In this document: in pieces, positions 1 through 5,797 of the stretch
Layout of the letters: each line of letters opens with the position of its first letter
Numbering within the stretch: position 1 is the stretch's first letter
Assembly (NCBI GenBank): GCA_035712985.1
Contig: DASTAE010000086.1
Span: forward strand, 1 to 5,797
Direction of reading: 5' to 3'
Length of the DNA stretch: 5,797 nt
Origin: Actinospica sp035712985
GTDB lineage: Bacteria; Actinomycetota; Actinomycetes; Streptomycetales; Catenulisporaceae
Made by a program: the position numbers and the translations under genes
Notes under the pieces: generated by a model
What the model saw: the letters and a program-made list of their open reading frames with translations, nothing else
What the model was told of the DNA's origin: nothing
Database searches by the model: none

Positions 1-2067
1 GGGCCGGCCCTGCGGACGCACCAGCTCGGCCGAGAACTTCAGCAGCTGCGCGTCCGAGGTGATGAACACCAGGTCCTCGCGGCCGGTGCGCAGCTCGACC
101 GCGCCGACCACCCGGTCGCCGTCCTTGAGCGTGATCATCTCCATCGTGTCCTTGTTCGCCGGGTACTCCGGCACGACCCGCTTGACCACGCCCTGCTCCG
201 TGCCCAGCGCGACCCCCGGAGACTCCGCGTTCAGGCTGGTCACGCAGAGGACCTGCTCGTCCTCCGGCAGGCTGCGGACCAGCTCGCGCACCGAGATGCC
301 GCCGGCGAGCCCCGTCGCGTCCTGCGGCATCACCGGGATGTCGACCACGGCGACCCGGTAGAGCTGCCCGGCCGAGGTCACCACGCCGAGATCGGCCCGC
401 GTGGTCACGTCGACGAGCGAGAGGAAGGCGTCGTGCTTGGCCCGCGGCCGGTCCGGCGCCGGGTCGAAGTCGGCCGGGAGCCGGCCGAGCAGGCCGGTCG
501 AGGACAGCGCGACCCGGCACGGCTCGTCGGCCACCTCCAGCGGCACGTCCACCACCGCGGGCACCTCGTCCGCCTCCAGCAGGACCGTGCGACGCGGGGT
601 GGCGAAGTCCTTGGCCACCTTCGCCAGCTCGTCCGAGACGACCTTGCGCAGCAGCGCGTCCGACTCCAGGATCGCGGACAGCTCGGCGATCTCCGCGCGC
701 AGCCGCTCCTGCTCGTTCTCCAGCTCGAGCCGGTCGAACTTGGTGAGCCGGCGCAGCGGGGTGTCCAGGATGTAGTTCGCCTGGATCTCGGTCAGCGAGA
801 ACTGCTGCATCAGCCGACCGCGCGCGTCCGCCGTGTTCTCCGACTCGCGGATCGTCGCGATCACCGCGTCGATGTTCAGCAGCGCGATCAGCAGGCCGTC
901 CACCAGGTGGATCCGGTCCTGGCGCTTCCTGCGGCGGAACTCGCTGCGCCGCCGCACCACCTCGAAGCGGTGGTCGAGGTAGACCTCGAGCAGCTCCTTG
1001 AGGCCGAGGGTGAGCGGCTGGCCGTCCACCAGGGCCACGTTGTTGATGCCGAAGGACTCCTCCAGCGGCGTCAGCTTGTAGAGCTGCGCCAGGATCGCCT
1101 CCGGGTTGAAGCCGTTCTTCACCTCGATGACGATCCGCAGGCCGTTGGTGCGGTCCGTCAGGTCCTTGAGGTCGGCGATGCCCTGGACCTTCTTGGCCTG
1201 GACCAGCTCCTTGACCTTGGTGATGATCTTCTCGGGGCCGATGTTGTAGGGCAGCTCGGTGACCACGATGCCCTGGCGGCGCCCGATCGCCTCGATATGC
1301 GCCGTGGCCCGCATCCGGAACACGCCGCGGCCCGACTCGTACGCGTCGCGCACGCCGTTCAGGCCGACGATCCGGCCGCCGGTCGGCAGGTCCGGGCCCG
1401 GGACGATGCGCAGCAGCTCCTCGAGCGTCGCCTCCGGCCGCTTGATCAGGTGCCGGGCCGCGGCCACGACCTCGCCGAGATTGTGCGGCGGCATGTTCGT
1501 CGCCATGCCGACCGCGATGCCCGCCGTGCCGTTGACCAGCAGGTTCGGGAAGGCGGACGGCAGGACCTGCGGCTCCTGCTCCTGGCCGTCGTAGTTCGGC
1601 GCGAAATCGACGGTGTCCTCGTCGATGTCGTTGGTCATCAGTATCGCGGCGGGGGACAGCCGCGCCTCGGTGTACCGCATCGCCGCGGGCGGGTCGTCGT
1701 TGCCGAGCGAGCCGAAGTTGCCGTGCCCGTCGGCCAGCGGCAGCCGCATCGAGAAGGGCTGCGCGAGCCGCACCAGCGCGTCGTAGATGGCGCCGTCGCC
1801 GTGCGGGTGCAGCCGGCCCATCACCTCGCCGACCACGCGCGCCGACTTCACGAAGCCGCGGTCGGGGCGCAGGCCCATCTCGCCCATCTGGTACAGGATG
1901 CGGCGGTGGACGGGCTTGAGGCCGTCCCGCGCGTCCGGCAGAGCTCTGGAGTAGATGACCGAGTACGCGTACTCCAGATAGGAGTTCGACATCTCGTCGG
2001 TCACGTCGATGTCGACGATCCGCTCTTCGAAGGGCTCGGTATCGGGTGCGCTACTACGCCGTGCCAT
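1..2067 (-). CDS. parC: DNA topoisomerase IV subunit A (ParC), 3'-truncated by window edge
   Basis: This is the DNA-breaking A subunit of a type IIA topoisomerase. With an ATPase B subunit (ParE, not in the window) it decatenates and relaxes chromosomal DNA in the cytoplasm. I translated the minus strand from ATG 2067; 689 codons are open to the window edge, and a further C-terminal part of perhaps 100-150 residues is expected. The catalytic tyrosine is Tyr132, preceded by Arg131, in AAMRYTEARLS. The QRDR helix reads HPHGDGAIYDALVR (residues 87-100). The winged-helix and tower regions follow, then a coiled-coil section (about 440-470) and the start of the GyrA-C-type beta-propeller (from about 515). 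No QRRGGKG-type GyrA box is visible where it should lie (about 530-548), which favours topoisomerase IV over gyrase. The start is supported by the conserved segment from about residue 15 and a purine-rich stretch just upstream, though there is no classical Shine-Dalgarno. The family is certain; the ParC assignment is strong but rests on the missing GyrA box and on remembered similarity to Streptomyces ParC. Confidence 0.93.
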   Translation of the reverse strand, partial: MARRSSAPDTEPFEERIVDIDVTDEMSNSYLEYAYSVIYSRALPDARDGLKPVHRRILYQMGEMGLRPDRGFVKSARVVGEVMGRLHPHGDGAIYDALVRLAQPFSMRLPLADGHGNFGSLGNDDPPAAMRYTEARLSPAAILMTNDIDEDTVDFAPNYDGQEQEPQVLPSAFPNLLVNGTAGIAVGMATNMPPHNLGEVVAAARHLIKRPEATLEELLRIVPGPDLPTGGRIVGLNGVRDAYESGRGVFRMRATAHIEAIGRRQGIVVTELPYNIGPEKIITKVKELVQAKKVQGIADLKDLTDRTNGLRIVIEVKNGFNPEAILAQLYKLTPLEESFGINNVALVDGQPLTLGLKELLEVYLDHRFEVVRRRSEFRRRKRQDRIHLVDGLLIALLNIDAVIATIRESENTADARGRLMQQFSLTEIQANYILDTPLRRLTKFDRLELENEQERLRAEIAELSAILESDALLRKVVSDELAKVAKDFATPRRTVLLEADEVPAVVDVPLEVADEPCRVALSSTGLLGRLPADFDPAPDRPRAKHDAFLSLVDVTTRADLGVVTSAGQLYRVAVVDIPVMPQDATGLAGGISVRELVRSLPEDEQVLCVTSLNAESPGVALGTEQGVVKRVVPEYPANKDTMEMITLKDGDRVVGAVELRTGREDLVFITSDAQLLKFSAELVRPQGRP

Positions 2068-2199
2068 CGGACTCTTCTCGCTTCTCGCCACGTGGGAACT
2101 CGCTCGGACCGACCCCATTGTGCCGTCTGCCGAGGACACCGTGTGAAATGCCCCGCCCCGGTGTGCGCGCGGAGGCCTTTTCAGTGCAAGGATTGGTGC
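2068..2199. promoter_or_regulatory. Divergent intergenic region between parC and the DUF5998-like gene
   Basis: These 132 bases separate two divergent starts and so must hold the promoters for both parC and the 2200-3976 gene pair. I do not see a convincing consensus -35/-10 pair in either direction. The best AT-richer patches are around 2117-2122 (CACAAT on the minus strand) and 2141-2150. An 8-bp palindrome CCACGTGG lies at 2088-2095, close to the parC start; this length can arise by chance. No RNA gene or small ORF with a credible ribosome binding site is seen here. Confidence 0.5.
2188..2192 (+). promoter_or_regulatory. Ribosome binding site of the DUF5998-like gene
   Basis: AAGGA lies 7 bases upstream of ATG 2200. 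This fixes the start inside an open frame that runs far upstream, antisense to parC, with no in-frame stop to limit it. Confidence 0.75.
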
Positions 2200-2805
2200 A
2201 TGCCGAACACGACCCCGCTCGACCCCGGGCTGCGCGAAGCGATCGAGCGCAGCGGCTACTACCCGGCCCTCGTGGCAGAGGCGATCGAGGCGGCAATCGG
2301 CCCGGAGCCGGTGCTCAGCCACCTGGTGCACCAGGAGACCACCTTCGACAACGAGGAGGTGCGCCGGCACGTCAGCGTGCTCGCGCTCACCGCCTCCCGG
2401 CTGATCATCGGGCACACCGACGAGCACGGCACCGAGCCGGCCATCGACGGCATGGACAGCCAGATCAGCTCCTACGCCTCCACGTCGACCGAGGCGATTC
2501 GGCTGGACCGCATCACCACCTGCGTGATCACCAGGGTGGTCGACGACCCGGCCAAGCACGCGCCCGGCACGCTGCCGCGCGAGGCCGTGCTGACCGTGGG
2601 CTGGGGCGCCATCGCCCGGATCGATCTGGAGCCGGCCGGCTGCGGGGACCCGCACTGCGAGGCCGACCACGGGTATACGGGCACGATGTCCGGCGACGAC
2701 CTGCAGCTGCGCGTCTCGACCGGGGCCGACGGGGTCGAGGCGGTCGCCCGCACCCTCGAGTTCGCCACGGCCCTGAGCGCCGCGACCGCCGGACTGCGCG
2801 GCTGA
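2200..2805 (+). CDS. Conserved actinobacterial protein, DUF5998-like
   Basis: A 201-aa soluble protein with no signal peptide or membrane segment. I recognise it as resembling the actinobacterial DUF5998 family, which has no established function as far as I know. An acidic, helical N-terminus (about 8-50) is followed by alternating hydrophobic strands: SVLALTASRLIIGH (59-72), AIRLDRITTCVITRVV (99-114), AVLTVGWGAIARIDL (129-143) and DLQLRVS (167-173). A final helix (about 179-197) includes EAVARTLEFATALS. This strand-strand-helix order is reminiscent of bacterial PH-like domains, which is my inference only. A compact Cys/His cluster, CGDPHCEADH, covers residues 148-157. The ATG is chosen because of AAGGA 7 bases upstream. 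The next gene begins one base after this stop, so the two are very probably one operon. No catalytic motif is visible. Confidence 0.85.
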   Translation: MPNTTPLDPGLREAIERSGYYPALVAEAIEAAIGPEPVLSHLVHQETTFDNEEVRRHVSVLALTASRLIIGHTDEHGTEPAIDGMDSQISSYASTSTEAIRLDRITTCVITRVVDDPAKHAPGTLPREAVLTVGWGAIARIDLEPAGCGDPHCEADHGYTGTMSGDDLQLRVSTGADGVEAVARTLEFATALSAATAGLRG

Positions 2806-2806
2806 G

Positions 2807-3976
2807 GTGGGTGGCCCCGCCGTCGACGAGGACGGCCTCGCCCCGCCCGCCTACCAGGCGGGCGCGCTCAGCGACGTCGTGCCCGCCATCGGCGCCGCGC
2901 TGGGGGCGGCCGAGCCGGGCCGCGAGCCGGGCCCGTGGACGCCCGAGCCCACGAAGAAGGCCTGCCTGTTCCTGATCGACGGGATGGGCCGCGAGCTCCT
3001 CGCCGCGCACGCGCACCTGGCGCCGTACCTGACCGAACTGCTCGCGACGCCGGTCGGCCGCACCCTGACGGCGGGCTTTCCGTCGACCACGTCCACCTCG
3101 CTGGCGTCGATCGGCACCGGCCTGCCCCCGGGCGCCCACGGCATGCTCGGCTACCGGCTGATGGTGCCGTCCTCGGGGCGGCTGATGAACTTCCTGAGAT
3201 GGGATCAGAACGTCGATCCCCTCGAGTGGCAGCCGCACGAGACGATGTTCGAGCGCATGTCCGCGGCCGGGATCGCGGTGACCCACGTCGCCGCCCCGCG
3301 CTTCGCCGACTCCGGCCTGACCCGCTCCGTCTTCCGCGGCGCCCGCTTCACCGGCGCCGAGTCGGTCGACGAGCAGGCCAGGAGGGCCATCGAAGCCCTC
3401 GAATCGGCCGAGCGCAGCTTCGTCTACCTCTACTACCGCGACCTGGACTTCATCGGCCACACCACGGGCGTCGGCTCCCTGAGGTGGCGCGAGGAACTGG
3501 CGTACGTCGACAGCCTGGTCCAGCGCCTCGCCGAGCGGCTCCCCGCGGACGCCACCCTCTTCGTCACCGCCGACCACGGCATGGTCGACGTCCCCGCCGA
3601 CCGCCGCATCGACATGGACCAGGACTGGGAACTGCGCGCCGGAGTCGCCCTCCTCGGCGGCGAGGCCAGAGCCCGCCACGTCTACGCCACCCCCGGCGCC
3701 GCCCGGGATGTGCTGGCGATCTGGGAGGAGCGCCTCGACGGCATCGCCCTGGTCCGCGGGAGAGACCAGGCCGTCGCCGAGGGCTGGTTCGGCAACCCCG
3801 CCGAGGTGGACGCCGCCATGGCCGCCCGGGTGGGCGACGTCATCGTCGCCATGCGCGACAACTGGGCCGTCATCGCCAGCGAACGCGAGACCGTCGACTC
3901 CCGCCAGGTGGGCATGCACGGCTCCCTGACCTCGGCCGAGCAACTGGTCCCGCTCCTGGAGATCCGCAGGGGCTGA
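2807..3976 (+). CDS. Alkaline phosphatase superfamily protein (type I phosphodiesterase/nucleotide pyrophosphatase-like)
   Basis: A 389-aa hydrolase of the two-metal alkaline phosphatase superfamily, closest to type I phosphodiesterase/nucleotide pyrophosphatases, which cleave phosphodiester or pyrophosphate bonds. All expected metal and nucleophile positions can be read: Asp58 in LFLIDGMG, nucleophile Thr95 in FPSTTSTSLASIGTG, Asp214 and His218 in RDLDFIGH, Asp256-His257 in TADHGM, and His371 in GMHGS. An active enzyme is therefore likely. The N-terminus (1-50) is Pro/Ala/Gly-rich without a hydrophobic core, so the protein is probably cytoplasmic, unlike many secreted relatives. GTG 2807 is the first possible start because an in-frame TGA lies at 2774; the next plausible start, GTG 2879, would still keep every catalytic residue. 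No good Shine-Dalgarno precedes it, and only one base separates it from the upstream stop, so translational coupling is likely. The physiological substrate cannot be deduced. Confidence 0.92.
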   Translation: MGGPAVDEDGLAPPAYQAGALSDVVPAIGAALGAAEPGREPGPWTPEPTKKACLFLIDGMGRELLAAHAHLAPYLTELLATPVGRTLTAGFPSTTSTSLASIGTGLPPGAHGMLGYRLMVPSSGRLMNFLRWDQNVDPLEWQPHETMFERMSAAGIAVTHVAAPRFADSGLTRSVFRGARFTGAESVDEQARRAIEALESAERSFVYLYYRDLDFIGHTTGVGSLRWREELAYVDSLVQRLAERLPADATLFVTADHGMVDVPADRRIDMDQDWELRAGVALLGGEARARHVYATPGAARDVLAIWEERLDGIALVRGRDQAVAEGWFGNPAEVDAAMAARVGDVIVAMRDNWAVIASERETVDSRQVGMHGSLTSAEQLVPLLEIRRG

Positions 3977-4050
3977 CGTACGGAGATATGTCAGGGGCGT
4001 GCGGCTCACCTGATGGATGGGGCGCCCACCCCTGACTTCCTCTCAGAAGC
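3977..4050. terminator. Inverted repeat between convergent genes, possible bidirectional terminator
   Basis: The 74-base gap between two convergent genes holds an 8-bp inverted repeat, GTCAGGGG (3990-3997) and CCCCTGAC (4029-4036), with a 31-base loop. A second palindrome, GGGCGCCC (4020-4027), lies just inside the right arm. There is no U-tract on either strand, as is common for actinobacterial terminators. The long loop makes the structure only moderately convincing; the convergent position is the main support. Confidence 0.4.
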
Positions 4051-5616
4051 TCAGCTCTCCGGGCCGCCGTCGTCCTCATCGGGCTCAGCGGCTCCGTCCT
4101 GCGCCTCCATCAGCTTGCCGAGGGTCTCGAGGTCGGCCTCGCGGCGGCTGACGAAGGAGTCGGGGTCGTCGAGGTCGGCCGGGGTGGGCAGCAGGTTGGG
4201 GTGGGCCCAGAGGGCGTCGCGGCCCTCGCTGCCGCGGGCCTCGGCGAGCAGGGTCCAGAGCTTGGCGGCGTCGCGCAGGCGGCGGGGGCGCAGCTCCAGG
4301 CCCACGAGCGCCGCGAAGGTCTGCTCGGCGGGGCCGCCCGCGGCGCGGCGGCGGCGGAAGGTCTCGCGCAGGGCCGACGCTCCGGGGAGCTTGCCGGCCG
4401 CGGCGGCGTCGACGACCGTGTCGACCCAGCCCTCGGTCAGCGCGAGCAGCGTCTCCAGCTGGGACAGGGCCTCGCGCTGCGCGGGGGTGTCCGGCGCGGT
4501 GAAGGTCAGGCCGCCGTCGCCCAGCACCTCCTGGATGTTCATCATCGACTCAGGGTTCTGCATCGAGCGCATCATCTCCTCGATCTTCCCCTCGTCGACG
4601 GAGATGCCGCGCGCGTAGGTCTCGACCGCGGCGAGCATGCGGTCGCTGAGCCACGGGACGTGCGCGTAGAGGCGGTGGTACGCGGCCTCGCGCAGCGCCA
4701 TGTACAGCCGCACGTCCGTCGCCGGCAGCTCGAGGCCCTCGCCGAAGGCGGTCACGTTCGCCGGGAGCAGCACGGCCTTGCCCGCGGGACCGAGCGGCAG
4801 CCCGATGTCCGAGGAGCCGAGCACCTCGCCCGCCAGTTCGGCCAGCGCGGTGCCGATCTGGTGGCCGAACAGCGTCCCGGCCATCTGCTGCACGATCGCG
4901 CCCATCGGGCCCGACATCTCGCCCGCCTCGGTCGGCAGCATGCCGCGCATCGCGCCGGTCATGCCCTGGGCCACCGGCTCGACCAGGCGCTTCCACACCG
5001 GCAGGGTCTGCTCGATCCACTCGGCGCGGCTCCAGGCGAGGGCGCCGGTAGTGCCCGCGGGCAGGTCGCTCACCTCGTCGAGCCAGTGCTCGGCCAGCCG
5101 CACCGCGTCCGCGAGCGTCGAAAGCTCGCCGTCCGTGGGGGAGGGGTCGGGCGAGGCGGCCGAGGCGCCGCGGGCGATGTCCTTGGCCAGCGCCCAGTTC
5201 ACCGGGCCCTCGCCCGAGTTCATCAGGGACTGGATACGTCCCATCATCATGGCCAGCATCTGCGGGTCCAGCCCAGGGATCTGGTCGCCGATGCCCGCGG
5301 CCAGCTTGGACAGGTCGGGCAGGCCGCCCTCGCCGGTGCCCAGGCCGAAGGAGCCGAGCAGCTCCTGCAATTGCTCCGGGCTGGGCAGCTGGAAGCCCGG
5401 CGGCATGCCGCCGAAGGGCGGCTGCTGCGCCCCGGGCTGCTCGCCGGAGCCGCCCTTCTCCTGCTGGTCACGGGCCCGGCGCTCGCGCTCGGCCCGCTCA
5501 GCTTCTTCGCGCTCGACGTCCGCGCCGAGCCCCTCGAGCCCCTTGACCACCTCTTCGAAGGGCACCGAGGCCGGCTCGTCCTCCGGGTCGGGGAAACTTT
5601 CCGGGTGGTCGTTCAC
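4051..5616 (-). CDS. Zincin-like DUF2342 family protein (putative zinc-dependent metalloprotease/hydrolase)
   Basis: A 521-aa protein of the actinobacterial DUF2342/Zincin_2 type, usually annotated as a putative hydrolase or zinc-dependent metalloprotease; no member's reaction is firmly known to me. The N-terminus is acidic, with a charged, probably coiled stretch (about 32-55). A Gly/Pro/Gln-rich linker (about 55-80) and a Met-rich helical segment near 119-132 (LAMMMGRIQSLMNS) follow. The conserved core runs from about 165 to 505 and includes GTLFGHQIGTALAELAGEVL, LLPANVTAFGEGLELP and LREAAYHRLYAHVPWL (308-323). The last of these sits where the zincin helix is expected but reads R309-E310-A-A-Y313 rather than HExxH. 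The C-terminus is an acidic tail. No signal peptide or membrane span is visible. The start is GTG 5616 (not ATG), chosen because GAGGT lies 7 bases upstream. It is convergent with the phosphodiesterase gene and divergent from the gene at the right edge. Confidence 0.88.
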   Translation of the reverse strand: MNDHPESFPDPEDEPASVPFEEVVKGLEGLGADVEREEAERAERERRARDQQEKGGSGEQPGAQQPPFGGMPPGFQLPSPEQLQELLGSFGLGTGEGGLPDLSKLAAGIGDQIPGLDPQMLAMMMGRIQSLMNSGEGPVNWALAKDIARGASAASPDPSPTDGELSTLADAVRLAEHWLDEVSDLPAGTTGALAWSRAEWIEQTLPVWKRLVEPVAQGMTGAMRGMLPTEAGEMSGPMGAIVQQMAGTLFGHQIGTALAELAGEVLGSSDIGLPLGPAGKAVLLPANVTAFGEGLELPATDVRLYMALREAAYHRLYAHVPWLSDRMLAAVETYARGISVDEGKIEEMMRSMQNPESMMNIQEVLGDGGLTFTAPDTPAQREALSQLETLLALTEGWVDTVVDAAAAGKLPGASALRETFRRRRAAGGPAEQTFAALVGLELRPRRLRDAAKLWTLLAEARGSEGRDALWAHPNLLPTPADLDDPDSFVSRREADLETLGKLMEAQDGAAEPDEDDGGPES

Positions 5617-5623
5617 GTTCGAT

Positions 5624-5628
5624 ACCTC
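5624..5628 (-). promoter_or_regulatory. Ribosome binding site of the zincin-like gene
   Basis: GAGGT on the minus strand lies 7 bases upstream of GTG 5616. It decides the non-ATG start for the 521-aa protein. Confidence 0.7.
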
Positions 5629-5647
5629 GACTGGCTTAAGTTCCGGA

Positions 5648-5661
5648 GCCGGTGCACCGGC
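5648..5661. repeat. Perfect 14-bp palindrome, candidate operator
   Basis: GCCGGTGCACCGGC is an uninterrupted perfect inverted repeat in the divergent intergenic region, 31 bases upstream of the zincin-like start. Its symmetry and position fit a site for a dimeric regulator. In DNA this GC-rich, short palindromes are not rare, so the function is inferred only. Confidence 0.4.
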
Positions 5662-5720
5662 CCGCGGAAGGATCGGCGATCATGAGAGGCGGGAAACCTC
5701 CCTCTCCCACCGTAACTAAC

Positions 5721-5724
5721 GGAG
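5721..5724 (+). promoter_or_regulatory. Ribosome binding site of the right-edge gene
   Basis: GGAG lies 7 bases upstream of TTG 5732. An in-frame GTG at 5726 is too close to it to be the preferred start, and an in-frame TAA at 5717 excludes anything further upstream. Confidence 0.55.
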
Positions 5725-5731
5725 CGTGCTC

Positions 5732-5797
5732 TTGAGTTCCCCGGCAGACGACGGCAAGCGTACGGCCCGGCTCCGGTCGGCGGACGGCGACACGCGG
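5732..5797 (+). CDS. N-terminal fragment of an unidentified gene, cut by window edge
   Basis: Twenty-two codons are open from TTG 5732 to the window edge, starting (M)SSPADDGKRTARLRSADG. The start is supported by GGAG 7 bases upstream and by an in-frame TAA at 5717, which limits it to GTG 5726 or TTG 5732. The visible residues are polar and look like a disordered leader, with no domain to identify. From memory, an SDR/epimerase-type oxidoreductase with an MSSP-like start lies beside zincin-like genes in some Streptomyces. That is only a weak guess at the product and I do not assign it. Confidence 0.5.
   Translation, partial: MSSPADDGKRTARLRSADGDTR

Larger units (their letters stand above)
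5617..5731. promoter_or_regulatory. Divergent promoter region with palindromes
   Basis: These 115 bases lie between two divergent starts and should carry promoters for both. A perfect 14-bp palindrome, GCCGGTGCACCGGC, sits at 5648-5661. An 11-bp palindrome, GATCG-G-CGATC, is at 5671-5681. A hairpin-capable stretch, GAGAGG (5684-5689) with CCTCTC (5701-5706), follows. GGGAAAC at 5691-5697 and CGT at 5711-5713 resemble ECF-sigma elements, but the 13-base gap is shorter than the usual 16 or so, so I do not call a promoter. Confidence 0.5.

Noticed and set aside
2088..2095. CCACGTGG palindrome near the parC start
   Set aside because: An eight-base GC-rich palindrome is expected by chance in this composition, and nothing else marks it as an operator.
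433..2199. Very long plus-strand open frame antisense to parC, continuous with the 2200-2805 frame
   Set aside because: Its translation is Arg/Val/Asp/Gln-rich with no domain, the opposite strand encodes a clear ParC, and a proper ribosome binding site sits at ATG 2200. It is a GC-bias shadow.
2046..2975. 309-codon plus-strand frame across the intergenic region and the next two genes
   Set aside because: It is out of frame with both supported genes, extremely Arg/Pro-rich, and has no ribosome binding site.
2528..4009. 493-codon minus-strand open frame over the phosphodiesterase gene
   Set aside because: It is antisense to a gene with a full catalytic residue set, and its translation is low-complexity Gly/Arg/Ala-rich without motifs.
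4201..5685. 494-codon plus-strand open frame over the zincin-like gene
   Set aside because: It is a shadow of the minus-strand gene in high-GC DNA, with His/Arg/Leu/Gly-rich composition and no recognisable domain.
5691..5713. ECF-sigma-like promoter (GGGAAAC followed by CGT)
   Set aside because: The 13-base spacing is shorter than the usual 16 or so, and the -10 match is only three bases.

Overview
The window is high-GC DNA with strong third-position G/C bias, GTG and TTG starts, and long antisense ORF shadows, all typical of a high-GC actinobacterium. The encoded proteins look closest to families I know from Streptomyces and relatives. The residue-level differences (for example in the ParC QRDR) suggest a relative of Streptomyces rather than a close match, but I cannot place the genus. 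It reads as ordinary chromosomal DNA: I see no insertion sequence, phage, CRISPR array, tRNA or rRNA.

Layout: (1) 1-2067, minus strand, is the first 689 codons of a type IIA topoisomerase A subunit of the actinobacterial topoisomerase IV (ParC) type, running off the left edge. (2) 2068-2199 is a short divergent intergenic region. (3) 2200-2805, plus strand, is a 201-aa conserved actinobacterial protein (DUF5998-like). One base after its stop comes (4) 2807-3976, plus strand, a cytoplasmic alkaline-phosphatase-superfamily phosphodiesterase/nucleotide-pyrophosphatase-like enzyme with a complete two-metal ligand set. (5) 3977-4050 is a convergent intergenic region with an inverted repeat that may be a shared terminator. 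(6) 4051-5616, minus strand, is a 521-aa DUF2342/zincin-like protein whose HExxH site looks degenerate. (7) 5617-5731 is a divergent promoter region with a perfect 14-bp palindrome. (8) 5732-5797, plus strand, is the first 22 codons of another gene, with a TTG start, cut by the right edge.

The clearest functional unit is the DUF5998-like gene plus the phosphodiesterase. They are almost certainly co-transcribed and probably translationally coupled, so the uncharacterised 201-aa protein may act with or on the enzyme. ParC is divergently transcribed from this pair and is otherwise a housekeeping decatenase. I found no convincing new multi-gene system. The most useful leads are the uncharacterised pair, the altered active-site motif of the zincin-like protein and the palindrome in front of it.
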